From the NCBI RefSeq assembly GCF_012641475.1, contig NZ_JABAIL010000014.1, positions 1 to 64,000 on the forward strand: DNA of 64,000 nt, in the 5' to 3' direction. The stretch is from Flammeovirga agarivorans. Lineage in GTDB: Bacteria; Bacteroidota; Bacteroidia; Cytophagales; Flammeovirgaceae. Positions 9,655-19,198 of the stretch are shown in pieces. The notes beneath the pieces were generated by a model that made no database searches, was not told the DNA's origin, and worked only from the letters and a program-made list of their open reading frames with translations. The translations under genes and the position numbers were made by a program. Position 1 is the first letter of the stretch, and the number at the start of each line of letters is the position of its first letter.

Positions 9655-10482
9655 TTATTGGATTGTCCCGTTTCTCCATTTTTTAACGGTATCGAACCAA
9701 ACTCTTTTATAATCGAAGGATCTTTTTAATTCATAATGAGTACCCGTAAACTGATTATTGTCTTCCATAAAGTCGAATTCCACCTGCCCATGATTTAAAT
9801 TACTCTCATATGACCATCGAATTCCACCGTCTATATTAGAGACCTCATTAGGCTCACCAAAAATAATATATACTATTCCTCTGTCGGTTTTCCAGCCTTC
9901 CTTATAATCTGTAAACTTAATATTAGCTTCCGTTACTCTATCAAAATACATTTTGATCATACGTTTAGCATTATCTGGTGACCCTGCCACATTTAACCAA
10001 AAATTTTCAAATGCTAATCTCGGTCGATCTCCCGATTTAAAAGACATCATCTCATTTTGTGTAGATATATATATCATTGGAGGATAGATATGTCTCATTT
10101 TTCTGTACTTAGGAAAATCCTCAGGAACAGACATAAAACCAACACCTTCTCTACTGGCAGTATCTGATTGAATAAAATACAACCCAGTTGATTTAACATC
10201 TATTGCTTCATTGGCCATGATCTGAAAACTAGAATCAACTACCATTGGGTTGCCAAGGTTTGGATTTTCTATCATGGGTGGTGGAGCAGGCATAAAATCT
10301 GTAGAAAAATGATACACATAATATGGGGTTCCGGCACTACCTTTTACCGTAAAGTTTTCACCTTGTTTGATATAAGCCATACTGCTTCCTAAATCAACAT
10401 TGAAATTAGTTTGTGCGGAGGCTTCAACAGTAAAGAGAAGAATAGATAGAATTTTAAAGAAGTATGATGCTGTCTTTCTCAT
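9655..10482 (-). CDS. Secreted GWxTD-domain protein
   Basis: A 275-residue exported protein with signal peptide (MRKTASYFFKILSILLFTVEASAQ). The C-terminal third has the signature GWKTDRGIVYIIFGEPNEV that names the GWxTD domain, followed by RWSYE and FDFMEDNNQFTGT. GWxTD proteins are widespread in Bacteroidota and related phyla, with no settled function. At this length the N-terminal part is shorter than in many family members. It lies upstream of hisB with a 65-nt gap. Confidence 0.85.
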   Translation of the reverse strand: MRKTASYFFKILSILLFTVEASAQTNFNVDLGSSMAYIKQGENFTVKGSAGTPYYVYHFSTDFMPAPPPMIENPNLGNPMVVDSSFQIMANEAIDVKSTGLYFIQSDTASREGVGFMSVPEDFPKYRKMRHIYPPMIYISTQNEMMSFKSGDRPRLAFENFWLNVAGSPDNAKRMIKMYFDRVTEANIKFTDYKEGWKTDRGIVYIIFGEPNEVSNIDGGIRWSYESNLNHGQVEFDFMEDNNQFTGTHYELKRSFDYKRVWFDTVKKWRNGTIQ

Positions 10483-10584
10483 TTAAAAAGTCTCGGAATG
10501 AGTTTTTAAGTTTTACAGAGAATTAAGTTAATAATTTTTGAAGAAAGTAAGAAGTCAATTTTTATAAGAAACAATGAAAACAAA

Positions 10585-10618
10585 AAGGTATTCCTAATTT
10601 TCACATTAAGAATACCTT
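10585..10618 (-). terminator. Terminator of the lipB-aroA-MarC operon
   Basis: Stem AAGGTATTC (10585-10593) / GAATACCTT (10610-10618), with A-run 10582-10586 giving the U-tract on the minus strand. It closes the three-gene leftward operon. Confidence 0.82.
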
Positions 10619-10683
10619 TTCTATTCAATCTATGTCTCTCTATCAGCTTGTGTGATATTCATAAACATCACTCAAGTTATTGC

Positions 10684-11262
10684 TTAGATATTTGTTTTGA
10701 ATAATTTAATTGCGATAGCAAGCAAGATAATACCAAATACTTTCCTCAAAATATTTGCTCCTCCTTTACCTAATTTCTTTTGAATCCATCCTGAGCTTTT
10801 CAAAACGATATAAACAAAAAGTAAATTAAGTATGATACCCAAAAGAATACTCATTTCTGAATATTCTGATTTTAGTGATATAATCGTAGTCATTGATCCT
10901 GCTCCTGCAATTAGAGGAAACGCTAAAGGAACAATAGACCCTGAACCTGCATCAGGCTCACTCTTAAAAAGAACTATACCTAAAATCATTTCTATTCCTA
11001 AAAGAAACAGAATTATGGCACCTGCAATAGCAAATGAATTTACATCAATACCAAAAAGATTTAGTATTTGTGTACCAACAATCAAGAATAGGATCATGAT
11101 AATCCCAGCAACGACCGTGGCTTTTCCTGATTCAATTTTCCCTTCTTTTTGTCTTAAATCAATAATAATAGGAATTGAACCTACAATATCAATTACAGAA
11201 AATAAAATAAGGGTTACAGATGCAACAGCTTTAAAGCTGACACTTAAATCAAAATCAGTCAT
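10684..11262 (-). CDS. MarC family integral membrane protein
   Basis: A 192-residue, strongly hydrophobic protein with about six membrane segments and the MarC/UPF0056 pattern: LILFSVIDIVGSIPI near the N-terminus, then GAIILFLLGIEMI, and VPLAFPLIAGAGSMTTII in the middle. The family sits in the inner membrane. Its role is unproven; the old link to multiple antibiotic resistance was not upheld. It starts 15 nt after the aroA stop and ends the lipB-aroA operon. Confidence 0.9.
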   Translation of the reverse strand: MTDFDLSVSFKAVASVTLILFSVIDIVGSIPIIIDLRQKEGKIESGKATVVAGIIMILFLIVGTQILNLFGIDVNSFAIAGAIILFLLGIEMILGIVLFKSEPDAGSGSIVPLAFPLIAGAGSMTTIISLKSEYSEMSILLGIILNLLFVYIVLKSSGWIQKKLGKGGANILRKVFGIILLAIAIKLFKTNI

Positions 11263-11277
11263 GATTTAATCAATTAT

Positions 11278-12486
11278 TTAGTCCTCAATTTTGAAGCCTG
11301 CTGCAGTTAAATCTTCCCAATAGCTAGGGTATGATTTTGCTACTACTTCTGGCTCATCAATATTTAATTCACCCAAGATTGACAGTGGAGCAAAAGCCAT
11401 TGCCATTCTGTGGTCTTCGTATGTATGAATAGTTTGTCCATCGATTGAAATACCTCCAGCTGGAACGATGATCTCTTCATCACCAATTACTTCAATCTCT
11501 AAACCTAATTTTTTGATCTCATTTTGAAGAGCAGCAATTCTATCTGTCTCTTTAATTCTCAAGCTTTGAAGACCAATCATACGCCCTTCCATACCTAAAG
11601 CTGCTACTAAAGATACAATAGTTTGTGCAAGGTCTGGGCAGTGTGTAAAGTCAAAAAAGAACTTTTCTGCTTTTTCTGTTTTAGTTAAACGTACACCATC
11701 TGCTTCAAAAGTTGATTTCACACCCAATTGCTCCATGATCTCAACAATGGCTTTATCTCCTTGAAGAGAATCTTCTCTAAGGTGCATAATCTTGATGTCA
11801 GCTTCTTCACTTAGAGCAGCAATTGAATACCAGTAGCTCGCACCAGACCAATCTGATTCAATAGTATAATTACCTGCTTTATACTCTTGAGGAGCAACAG
11901 TAATTGTATTATCCTCCCAAGTATACTTTACTCCAAAACGTTCCATTAGACTTAAAGTCATCATGATATACGGTTTTGAAGCTACCGTTCCTTCTAATAC
12001 TAATTTGATCCCTTGTGGTAATGTAGGACCAACTAGTAATAAAGCTGAAATATATTGACTACTTACATCCCCTCTAATACTTACTGTATCTGTTTTTTGT
12101 GTAAAACCATTGATCTTATGAGGAGGGTATCCATCATTCTTTAGATATTCAACATCTGCTCCAAGGCTTCTTAATGCATCTACTAAAATACCAATTGGTC
12201 TTTCTTGCATACGAGCAGTACCTGTCATGATCGTCTTACGATTATTGGCTGTAACATATGCAGTTAAAAAACGCATCGTAGTACCTGCATCAAGAACATC
12301 AAGAGTTTCATCATTAGATGCTAAAAGACGCATCATTGTCTGAGTATCTCTTGCTTTAGAGATGTTTCCTAATTCAATGTTTTCTTTTGCAGAAGCTTGA
12401 ATAATCAATGCTCTGTTCGACTCACTTTTAGATGATACCAATGGCACATCTAACTTTACAGTTTTAGAAGGGTGAAATATTTTCAT
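11278..12486 (-). CDS. aroA: 3-phosphoshikimate 1-carboxyvinyltransferase (EPSP synthase)
   Basis: Transfers enolpyruvyl from PEP to shikimate-3-phosphate, the sixth step of the shikimate pathway. Visible motifs are SKSESNRALI (shikimate-3-phosphate binding), LDAGTTMRFLTAY, QERPIGILVDALRSLGADV, SDWSGASYW, LRIKETDR and DHRMAMAFAPL. At 402 residues it is a little short, as is common in Bacteroidota. Its start lies 11 nt after the lipB stop and the MarC gene follows after 15 nt, so the three form one leftward operon. Confidence 0.95.
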   Translation of the reverse strand: MKIFHPSKTVKLDVPLVSSKSESNRALIIQASAKENIELGNISKARDTQTMMRLLASNDETLDVLDAGTTMRFLTAYVTANNRKTIMTGTARMQERPIGILVDALRSLGADVEYLKNDGYPPHKINGFTQKTDTVSIRGDVSSQYISALLLVGPTLPQGIKLVLEGTVASKPYIMMTLSLMERFGVKYTWEDNTITVAPQEYKAGNYTIESDWSGASYWYSIAALSEEADIKIMHLREDSLQGDKAIVEIMEQLGVKSTFEADGVRLTKTEKAEKFFFDFTHCPDLAQTIVSLVAALGMEGRMIGLQSLRIKETDRIAALQNEIKKLGLEIEVIGDEEIIVPAGGISIDGQTIHTYEDHRMAMAFAPLSILGELNIDEPEVVAKSYPSYWEDLTAAGFKIED

Positions 12487-12497
12487 CGTCTTTTTTG

Positions 12498-13238
12498 TTA
12501 GTTCTGTTGGTTTTCAAATAGTTCCATTTCAAAAAGATTACTTAAATGCTGCTTAAGTACCTTTTCTACTTCTTGCATGTCCACCTCTTTACCTAGTTCA
12601 AACTGCATAGATGTTACAGCTTTATCTGAAATACCACAAGGAACAATATTTCCAAAGTAATTAAGGTTTGCGTTTACGTTGAGGGCAAATCCATGCATAG
12701 TTACCCAACGGGATGTTTTTACACCCATCGCACATATTTTTCTTGGGTTTGGATCGCCGTTTTCACCAATCCAAACACCTGTAAGTCCATCAATACGACC
12801 TGCTTTGATTCCGTAATCACCTAAAGTTAAGATGACTGCTTCTTCTAGTAATCGTAGATATTTATGGATATCTGTAAAAAAGTTATCCAAATCGAGAATA
12901 GGATACCCTACTATCTGGCCTGGACCATGATAAGTGATATCTCCACCTCTATTAATTTTGAAAAACTCTACATGTTCTCTTTCAAGACCTTTTTGATCTA
13001 ATAGTAGATGCTCTTCTTTACCGCTTTTTCCTAAAGTATATACATGAGGGTGCTCCACAAACAATAAATAATTCTTTGTAGGGATTTCTTCCTCTCCTCT
13101 GTCTTTTCTTCTTCTATTCTCGAGTTTTGTTTGAACGATTCCGTCAAATAACTCTGTTTGATAGTCCCATGCCTTGCCATAAGGCATATTACCTAAATCT
13201 TGAAATTCTACTTTCTTGTTCATGACAACTTTGATCAA
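12498..13238 (-). CDS. lipB: Lipoyl(octanoyl) transferase
   Basis: Moves octanoyl from acyl carrier protein to lipoyl domains, the first step of de novo lipoate attachment. Family motifs are RGGDITYHGPGQIVGYPI, the catalytic Lys in AMGVKTSRWVTMHGFALNV and the thioester-forming Cys in IVPCGISDKAVTSM. The 246-residue frame could start at Met1 or at Met6 (MNKKVEF); the longer form is given. It is the first gene of a leftward operon with aroA and the MarC gene. Confidence 0.95.
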   Translation of the reverse strand: MIKVVMNKKVEFQDLGNMPYGKAWDYQTELFDGIVQTKLENRRRKDRGEEEIPTKNYLLFVEHPHVYTLGKSGKEEHLLLDQKGLEREHVEFFKINRGGDITYHGPGQIVGYPILDLDNFFTDIHKYLRLLEEAVILTLGDYGIKAGRIDGLTGVWIGENGDPNPRKICAMGVKTSRWVTMHGFALNVNANLNYFGNIVPCGISDKAVTSMQFELGKEVDMQEVEKVLKQHLSNLFEMELFENQQN

Positions 13239-13270
13239 AACGATACTGTACTGCGAAATTGCACAAAAAA

Positions 13271-13296
13271 AACCTCTTCTAATGCAAGAAGAGGTT
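13271..13296 (-). terminator. Terminator of the TerB-like gene
   Basis: Stem AACCTCTTCT (13271-13280) / AGAAGAGGTT (13287-13296) with eight A residues at 13265-13272 as the minus-strand U-tract. It separates this gene from the lipB operon. Confidence 0.88.
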
Positions 13297-13322
13297 GATA
13301 TCTATAAAAAAGATAGAATATT

Positions 13323-13694
13323 TTAACTCGTAGACTTGATGTATGCCAAAAATTCCCCTTGAACACCTAGTGTATTCGCTAATTTTAGCATAGCAGTAGC
13401 CTCCATCTCACTTATGTAGCCTTTTCTATTATTGGCATCCCAAGCGAGACATATATATTTTAAGCGCGTTTCTGAAGGGAATTCTAACATTACCTCTGAT
13501 AGGTAATCTTTTGCTCTGTCAAAAGCATTCACATAGTCTTCTGCGATAAATTGAGTAGCCCACTCTAACTCATCATGACCTTGAATATTTGTTGCAGTTT
13601 CCTCCAAAATTGCCTGCTCGTCTTCGTCTAGTCCGTGATAATGGAATATCACTGATTTGATCAATAAGTAAGCTTTTTTCTCTTCACTAGTCAT
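13323..13694 (-). CDS. Small acidic helical protein, possibly TerB-like
   Basis: A 123-residue soluble, acidic and almost entirely helical protein without signal peptide. The layout (early helices with DEDEQAILEE, then a late segment KGYISEMEATAMLKLANTLGV) resembles TerB-like or DjlA N-terminal helical bundles, where a G-x-I-x-x-x-E turn precedes the last helices. I cannot confirm the family by eye. It is transcribed alone, with its own terminator. Confidence 0.6.
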   Translation of the reverse strand: MTSEEKKAYLLIKSVIFHYHGLDEDEQAILEETATNIQGHDELEWATQFIAEDYVNAFDRAKDYLSEVMLEFPSETRLKYICLAWDANNRKGYISEMEATAMLKLANTLGVQGEFLAYIKSTS

Positions 13695-13890
13695 TTTTGC
13701 CTGTAACGAGGTTTAATCAAGACAAATATAACATTATAAGTCGTTCAACCAAATAAACGTTAACGTAAAACACTATTCATATTCACACTTTATACTTCAA
13801 ATCTTTGTGAATAAACAACTTAGAGAAAAATAGCTTTTATCATATTTCAATAAATTCTTTCTATGAAATAGATTACTTATGTAATAAAAA

Positions 13891-13918
13891 AGAGGTAAAA
13901 GCCTTCACTTTTACCTCT
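13891..13918 (-). terminator. Terminator of the YrdC-family/UXS operon
   Basis: Perfect 11-bp stem AGAGGTAAAAG (13891-13901) / CTTTTACCTCT (13908-13918) with A-run 13886-13891 giving the minus-strand U-tract. Confidence 0.88.
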
Positions 13919-13939
13919 CAGTATCTATCAATTTTGAGA

Positions 13940-14875
13940 TTACTTCACTTTTTGTTGGAAGTATTCTAATGTTCTTTTTAAACCTTCAGATCGATCAATC
14001 TTTGGCTCCCAATCTAAGATTTCCTTTGCTTTTGTAATATCTGGTCTACGTTGTTTGGGATCATCCTTAGGTAATTCTTGGTAAGTTACCTTACTACCTG
14101 AATTAGTAATCTCAACAATTTCATCCGCAAATTGCTTGATTGTGATCTCTTGAGGATTACCAATATTCACTGGGTAATGATAATCTGACAATGTTAAGCG
14201 ATAAATTCCGTCAACCAAATCATCTACATAACAGAATGATCTAGTTTGAGAACCATCTCCAAATACTGTGATATCTTCTCCTCTTAATGCCTGACTCATA
14301 AAAGCAGGTAATGCTCTACCATCATTCAGACGCATTCTTGGTCCATAAGTATTGAAGATTCTGACAATACCAGTATCAATACCGTGGTAATTATGGTATC
14401 CCATAGTAATTGCCTCTTGGAATCTTTTTGCTTCATCATATACACCTCTTGGACCAATTGGGTTTACATTACCCCAATATTCTTCTGGTTGAGGGTGTAC
14501 ACTTGGGTCCCCGTATACTTCTGAAGTTGAAGCAATAATGAAACGAGCTTTCTTTACTCTCGCTAATCCTAATAAATTATATGGTGCTAAAGAGCCTACT
14601 TTTAAAGTTTGGATAGGCATCTCTAAATAATCAATAGGACTTGCTGGTGATGCAAAATGAAGAATGTAGTCTAATTCTCCAGAAACGTGTACAAACTTGG
14701 TTACATCATGGTGATAGAACTCAAAGTTGGGATTACCAAACAAGTGAGAGATGTTGTCTTCACTTCCTGTTAGAAAGTTATCCATTCCTACCACTTTAAA
14801 CCCATTTGCCAAAAACTTATCGCACAAATGAGAACCTAAGAAGCCTGCCGCTCCTGTAATCAGTACTCTTTTCAT
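13940..14875 (-). CDS. UDP-glucuronate decarboxylase (UDP-xylose synthase type SDR)
   Basis: A 311-residue extended SDR that would convert UDP-glucuronate to UDP-xylose through a 4-keto intermediate for cell-surface glycans. The Rossmann motif is [11 protein letters not shown], the catalytic residues lie in STSEVYGDP and YDEAKR, and the decarboxylase-specific stretches [21 protein letters not shown] and [18 protein letters not shown] are present. The closest alternatives are dTDP-glucose 4,6-dehydratase and UDP-glucose epimerase; the NDGR and QTRSFCYV motifs favour the decarboxylase. It follows the YrdC-family gene by 32 nt. Confidence 0.88.
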   Translation of the reverse strand: MKRVLITGAAGFLGSHLCDKFLANGFKVVGMDNFLTGSEDNISHLFGNPNFEFYHHDVTKFVHVSGELDYILHFASPASPIDYLEMPIQTLKVGSLAPYNLLGLARVKKARFIIASTSEVYGDPSVHPQPEEYWGNVNPIGPRGVYDEAKRFQEAITMGYHNYHGIDTGIVRIFNTYGPRMRLNDGRALPAFMSQALRGEDITVFGDGSQTRSFCYVDDLVDGIYRLTLSDYHYPVNIGNPQEITIKQFADEIVEITNSGSKVTYQELPKDDPKQRRPDITKAKEILDWEPKIDRSEGLKRTLEYFQQKVK

Positions 14876-14907
14876 TCTTAATTGTATCGTAGTAATAAAA
14901 AATAATT

Positions 14908-15534
14908 TTAAAGATAATCTTCAATATCTCCTGCCCCCTGACGGATGACTTCAAAATCTCCATCTCTTAGGTCAACAACAGTAGATAAATGTATGTTTCC
15001 ATACCCTCCATCAATTACAGCATCAACTTGATTTCCGTAATCTTCATAGATTAATTCTGGGTCTGTTGGATATTCTAAAATATCATCATCTTGTTTCAAA
15101 GAAGTTGTAACAATAGGATTACCTAATAACCTTACTAACTCCCTTGGAATATTATGATCGGGTACACGGATACCCACTTCTTTCTTTTTTGTATCTACCA
15201 ATTTAGGTACAGAACTACTGGCCTTCATGATAAATGTAAATGGACCTGGTAACGATTTTTTCAACACTCTAAAAACAGGTGTATCAATCTGTTTTACATA
15301 ATTTGTAATGTCTGACAGGTCGTAGCAAATAAATGCAAGATTCATTTTATTGGCTTTTAAACCTTTAAAACGAAGTAACTTTTTTAATGCTGATTGATTG
15401 GTTAAGTCACAACCTACACCATATACAGTATCTGTAGGATAAATTACTAATCCACCTCGTTTTAAAACGTTTACTACCTCATTTAAAATACGTTCTTGTG
15501 GATTGTCAGGATTGATTCTAAAAAAATCTGCCAT
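14908..15534 (-). CDS. YrdC/YciO-family nucleotide-binding protein
   Basis: A 208-residue Sua5/YrdC/YciO-domain protein. Motifs are [21 protein letters not shown] before it, [25 protein letters not shown] and GIRVPDH. In true TsaC/Sua5 proteins the domain makes threonylcarbamoyl-AMP for the t6A modification of tRNA. The KxN-type loop (KANKMN) and the length fit YciO better, whose exact role is less certain. It is the first gene of a two-gene leftward operon with the UDP-glucuronate decarboxylase gene. Confidence 0.85.
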   Translation of the reverse strand: MADFFRINPDNPQERILNEVVNVLKRGGLVIYPTDTVYGVGCDLTNQSALKKLLRFKGLKANKMNLAFICYDLSDITNYVKQIDTPVFRVLKKSLPGPFTFIMKASSSVPKLVDTKKKEVGIRVPDHNIPRELVRLLGNPIVTTSLKQDDDILEYPTDPELIYEDYGNQVDAVIDGGYGNIHLSTVVDLRDGDFEVIRQGAGDIEDYL

Positions 15535-15655
15535 GGTCTTAATATTTATTCATGTGAAGATAATGGTTGCTTTTTAATTTATATGCACAAAAGAAGGTAA
15601 CACATAAAATATTTACTATATATTGCTATGATTAATTTAAATATTAATACCTAAA

Positions 15656-16207
15656 ATGGCATACATAACGATTCCAGTTAAAACAACTTATCTGGAAATT
15701 ACAGAAGACAAAATTGTTCCTTTTGAATTTAAAAATAAGGTAGCAATTGAGAGATGGATTCCTGAGAATGTGGATGAGTATTTAACGCTTTATAAACAAG
15801 TGGGAGACGATTGGGGATGGACTGGAAGAATCCTTATGCCACAAGATGAATTAAAGAAATGGTTGTTTTCAGAAAATTGTGTTTTGTATATCCTAAGAGT
15901 AGATAATGATCATGCAGGGTTTATTGAATTTGATTTATCACAGGAGAACAAAGCTGAAATCGTGTACTTTGGGCTTTTAAAGCAATTTATTGGCAGACAA
16001 CTCGGTTTACCATTTTTAAGTCAATCGACAGAAATGATGTTCAAAAAATTACAAATTGAAGATGTATGGCTACATACCTGTGAATATGATCATCCTTCTG
16101 CTATTAGAATATATCAAAAGCTAGGGTTTTACATCACACAAGAGACAATTGATGAAGAACCTTATGATGAAGATTTTTTAAAAGCTTTTAAAGAGAAATA
16201 CTCATAA
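15656..16207 (+). CDS. GNAT family N-acetyltransferase
   Basis: A 183-residue single-domain GNAT-like protein. The central strands (CVLYILRVDNDHAGFIEFDL, then KAEIVYFGLLKQFIGRQLG) correspond to motif A, where the usual Q/RxxGxG/A acetyl-CoA loop appears as GRQLGL. The late DHPSAIRIYQKLGF is the typical C-terminal motif (N/D-x-x-A-x-x-x-Y-x-K-x-G-F). The substrate is unknown. It is divergent from the YrdC-family gene and lies 45 nt before rdgB, so it may be co-transcribed with rdgB. Confidence 0.82.
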   Translation: MAYITIPVKTTYLEITEDKIVPFEFKNKVAIERWIPENVDEYLTLYKQVGDDWGWTGRILMPQDELKKWLFSENCVLYILRVDNDHAGFIEFDLSQENKAEIVYFGLLKQFIGRQLGLPFLSQSTEMMFKKLQIEDVWLHTCEYDHPSAIRIYQKLGFYITQETIDEEPYDEDFLKAFKEKYS

Positions 16208-16252
16208 CCCTATTCCAAAATAAGAAACATTTAAAGTCAAATATATTTAACC

Positions 16253-16831
16253 ATGAAAAAGATTTGCTTCGCAACCAATAACCCCAATAAGTTGAAAGAA
16301 ATTCAACAACAATTAGATGGTTTATATGAGGTTGTCAGTTTAAAAGAAATCAATTGTAATGAAGAGCTCCCTGAAACACAGGAAACTCTAGAAGGTAATT
16401 CTGCACAAAAAGCTCAATATGTATGGGACAATTACCAAGTAAGTTGTTTTGCTGATGATACCGGATTAGAAGTTAACGCCTTAAATGGAGATCCAGGAGT
16501 ATATTCAGCAAGGTATGCTGGTCCACAAAGAGATAGCGATGACAATATGGACCTAGTCTTGAAAAATCTTGAAGGTAAATCGGATAGATCAGCAAGATTC
16601 AGAACTGTTATTACTTTGGTTTGGAATGGAGAAATTAAACAAGTCGATGGTATTGCTGAAGGAGAAATTATAAAAGAACGTACCGGTGATCAAGGCTTTG
16701 GTTATGACCCTATTTTTAGACCAATTGGGCATGAAAAGACGTTTGCTCAATTATCTGCTTCGGAAAAAAACGAAATTAGTCATAGAGGTAAAGCAGTTAC
16801 TAAGCTAATAGAATTACTAAAAAGCATTTAA
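16253..16831 (+). CDS. rdgB: XTP/dITP diphosphatase (RdgB/HAM1)
   Basis: Hydrolyses non-canonical purine nucleoside triphosphates (XTP, dITP, ITP) to monophosphates, keeping deaminated bases out of DNA and RNA. The 192 residues show the opening CFATNNPNKLKEI, the metal/substrate motif FADDTGLEVNALNGDPGVYS ending in ARYAG, the GFGYDPIF motif, and LSASEKNEISHRGKA. Length and motif order are normal. It follows the acetyltransferase gene by 45 nt. Confidence 0.96.
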   Translation: MKKICFATNNPNKLKEIQQQLDGLYEVVSLKEINCNEELPETQETLEGNSAQKAQYVWDNYQVSCFADDTGLEVNALNGDPGVYSARYAGPQRDSDDNMDLVLKNLEGKSDRSARFRTVITLVWNGEIKQVDGIAEGEIIKERTGDQGFGYDPIFRPIGHEKTFAQLSASEKNEISHRGKAVTKLIELLKSI

Positions 16832-16947
16832 TTACTACTTTTATATTCATGAACACAACTTTACAGTGTGGATAAATATGTTTTTTTTTATAAAATGCGT
16901 ATTATTGGTCTTCGCCTAAAGTATTTTTTAGTCTAAAATTCATCATC

Positions 16948-17895
16948 ATGGAACTAACATTACAGACAAAAAAAGAGTACCAAAAATTTGGATTAGCTTT
17001 TGGACTAGCAGCTATTCTAGTTCAATCATTCCCACTCATTTATGGTGCTTTTACAACTAATGTTGCAGCTACTTCTGTTATCGGAAAGTTAATCATTGTG
17101 CCATTTAGCACTCCTGCTATTTTATTTATTGGATTAGCAATTCTTAAAAGCTACAAGGAAAAAGCATTATTCTGGATTGGCTTGCTTGGCGTATGGATGA
17201 GCGTCATATTAAACCTATATATTTTTTATGGTGGACAAGAAGTTCTTTTAGAAACTATATTAAATAGTATCACACGAAAAGGAATGGCCATGATACTTAG
17301 TTTATTAGTATTGCGTTATTTCTTCCAAAAGAATAATTTTATTCATTTAATCATAGGGTTTATGGCAATTGTAGTGTTAGCTACACTCAATTCATTCCTA
17401 TTATATTCTGAAAAGCTTACTGCCACTGAAATCTTGGAACAAAGCCTTTGGGGTGGATTATTCTATGTATTTACATTAGGTATTGGTTATATCCTATTTA
17501 AAATATTCATTGGCAATGATGATCATGAAGGAGAAAAAGTAGAAGAAGAAATCCCTACCTTCTCACCTTCTCAACTAGTATTTTACTTTATGTTACTGGG
17601 ACTTTATTTTGCCGATTTCTGGAAAGGTGGAATGAGTTGGCAAGCTGAAATGAATATTTTATTCCAAATGGTATTTGCTATTATTGGTATCGTTTATTTC
17701 AGTAAAAATATTATTACCATTGGTATGGCACTAACATTGGTTTCATTGATTGGTAGAATTGTAGCTTTCTATCAAACTAATTCAGCTGAAGCTGCCTTTG
17801 GTATTGGTTTTAGTTTATTAGTTCTTGGCTTATTCGAGTTCTCAAGAAGGTCTGAAAATAAATCTAACAAATCCCCAAGAGTGAAAACAAAATAA
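16948..17895 (+). CDS. Polytopic membrane protein of unknown function
   Basis: A 315-residue integral membrane protein with about eight or nine hydrophobic segments, separated near residue 195 by an acidic cytoplasmic-type loop (NDDHEGEKVEEE). The C-terminal tail is basic (SRRSENKSNKSPRVKTK), which suggests a cytoplasmic C-terminus. I recognise no family motif. It is a single gene after rdgB (116-nt gap) and ends at a strong bidirectional terminator. Confidence 0.75.
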   Translation: MELTLQTKKEYQKFGLAFGLAAILVQSFPLIYGAFTTNVAATSVIGKLIIVPFSTPAILFIGLAILKSYKEKALFWIGLLGVWMSVILNLYIFYGGQEVLLETILNSITRKGMAMILSLLVLRYFFQKNNFIHLIIGFMAIVVLATLNSFLLYSEKLTATEILEQSLWGGLFYVFTLGIGYILFKIFIGNDDHEGEKVEEEIPTFSPSQLVFYFMLLGLYFADFWKGGMSWQAEMNILFQMVFAIIGIVYFSKNIITIGMALTLVSLIGRIVAFYQTNSAEAAFGIGFSLLVLGLFEFSRRSENKSNKSPRVKTK

Positions 17896-17917
17896 TTGGA
17901 TTGATATAAATAAAAAA

Positions 17918-17945
17918 GGCATGTAGATTATCTTTTCTACATGCC
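17918..17945. terminator. Bidirectional terminator between membrane-protein gene and SpoU methylase gene
   Basis: Stem GGCATGTAGA (17918-17927) / TCTACATGCC (17936-17945), with an A-run before (17912-17917) and a T-run after (17946-17951). It serves the two convergent genes. Confidence 0.9.
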
Positions 17946-17968
17946 TTTTTTAATATATAAGATCTCTA

Positions 17969-18496
17969 TTACATCTTCTTTTGTAATACTTGCCATAAAA
18001 CAACACCAATGGTAACAGATACATTCAATGAATGTTTGGTACCAAATTGTGGAATTTCTAATGCCATATCAGAAGCTGCAATAGCTTCATCACTAACGCC
18101 CATTACTTCATTACCAAAAACTAAAGCTACTTTTTCTTCTTTAGTTGTTTCGAAATCCTGAAGCATAGTAGAACCTTCAACTTGTTCAACAGCAATTACT
18201 TTATATCCATCTTCTTTCAATTTTTCAATCGCTTCTACTGTAGACTCATGATGTTCCCAAGTTACAGTATCCTGAGCTCCTAGGGCAGTTTTATGAATAT
18301 CTCTATGAGGTGGTTTTCCTGTGATACCACATAAAACTACTTTCTCAATGGCAAAAGCATCACCTGTTCTAAAAGAAGAACCTACATTATTTAATGATCT
18401 GATGTTATCTAAGACAACAACAATATTATTTTTTTCTTGATTCTTGAACTCTTCAGCACTCACTCTGTTAAGTTCATCCATGCTTAACTTTCTCAT
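17969..18496 (-). CDS. SpoU-type (TrmH-like) RNA 2'-O-ribose methyltransferase
   Basis: A 175-residue SPOUT-class methylase. The three family motifs are present: NNVGSSFRTGDAF (motif 1), ALVFGNEVMGVSDEAI (motif 2, part of the SAM-binding trefoil knot) and IPQFGTKHSLNVSVTIGVVLW (motif 3). It lacks the N-terminal RNA-binding extension of RlmB, so a tRNA substrate as for TrmH/TrmL is plausible but not decided. It starts 10 nt after the ArsR-type regulator stop, so the two are co-transcribed. Confidence 0.88.
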   Translation of the reverse strand: MRKLSMDELNRVSAEEFKNQEKNNIVVVLDNIRSLNNVGSSFRTGDAFAIEKVVLCGITGKPPHRDIHKTALGAQDTVTWEHHESTVEAIEKLKEDGYKVIAVEQVEGSTMLQDFETTKEEKVALVFGNEVMGVSDEAIAASDMALEIPQFGTKHSLNVSVTIGVVLWQVLQKKM

Positions 18497-18506
18497 TCTT
18501 TACTTA

Positions 18507-18908
18507 TTAATCTCCTTCCGGATAATGATGACTCATTCTACGGCGTTCAATCTTATTCATTGCCAACTCTCTATTACTAGAAAGTGTTCTATACGTTTCT
18601 TGATCCTCAATCAATTGAGCATCTCTCTCCATATATTTAAAAATCGTTTCTATTATTCCCATCAGTTCTTCTTTGATAGAATAAAACGACCATTGATCTA
18701 CTTTCCTTACATTTAAAAGACCTGCATTTTTCATGTAAATTAAATGTCTTGAAGTCTTTGTTTGCGTAAAGTCGAGTACTAGTTCAATATCTGAAATACA
18801 CATCTCTTCATTTTCATAAAGCAGATGCATAATTCTTATACGTGATTCTTCACCTAAGGCTTTCATTATTTGAGTACCTATAGATAAATTGAAGTGTTTT
18901 AGCTTCAT
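18507..18908 (-). CDS. ArsR-type winged-helix regulator
   Basis: A 133-residue winged-helix DNA-binding protein. The ArsR/SmtB layout is clear: KALGEESRIRIMHLL, then the recognition helix region CISDIELVLDFTQTKTSRHL, then the wing GLLNVRKVDQWSFYSI. No ELCVCDL-type metal site is visible; MCISDIE sits at the matching position with a single Cys, so metal sensing is uncertain. The C-terminal ~40 residues are a charged helix. It is followed after 10 nt by the SpoU methylase gene, an odd partner for a regulator. Confidence 0.85.
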   Translation of the reverse strand: MKLKHFNLSIGTQIMKALGEESRIRIMHLLYENEEMCISDIELVLDFTQTKTSRHLIYMKNAGLLNVRKVDQWSFYSIKEELMGIIETIFKYMERDAQLIEDQETYRTLSSNRELAMNKIERRRMSHHYPEGD

Positions 18909-19164
18909 AGAAATATCAATGCTTTAATTCGCGTTCACAAATATATGAATTCATTTGATATCTCCTTAAAAATCAGAAAAAAAGGGTTTTATAAAATCGA
19001 AATCACCGTATAATCACAAAGTTATCGTTTTTGTGAGCTAAAATTACATATACAAATATTTCATTTCTTAGGATTACAACCTGCATAACAACGTAAAAAT
19101 AGAATAAATCAATCAAGTCGATATAATAATTCTAAGATTAGTAAATTTTTACAATACATAATTT

Positions 19165-19193
19165 TTTGGTTAGAAAATTTAGCCTTAAACTTG
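19165..19193 (+). promoter_or_regulatory. Promoter of the small RNA upstream of hemC
   Basis: TTTG (19165-19168), a 17-nt spacer and TAAACTTG (19186-19193) match the Bacteroidota promoter with one mismatch in the -7 box. The expected start, near 19199, coincides with the point where similarity to the second RNA copy begins. Confidence 0.55.
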
Positions 19194-19198
19194 TAATA

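Noticed and set aside
10832-11269. 145-residue plus-strand ORF antisense to the MarC-family gene
   Set aside because: It is a mirror of a conserved membrane-protein gene, with Ile/Ser/Pro-rich low-complexity content and no recognisable motif.
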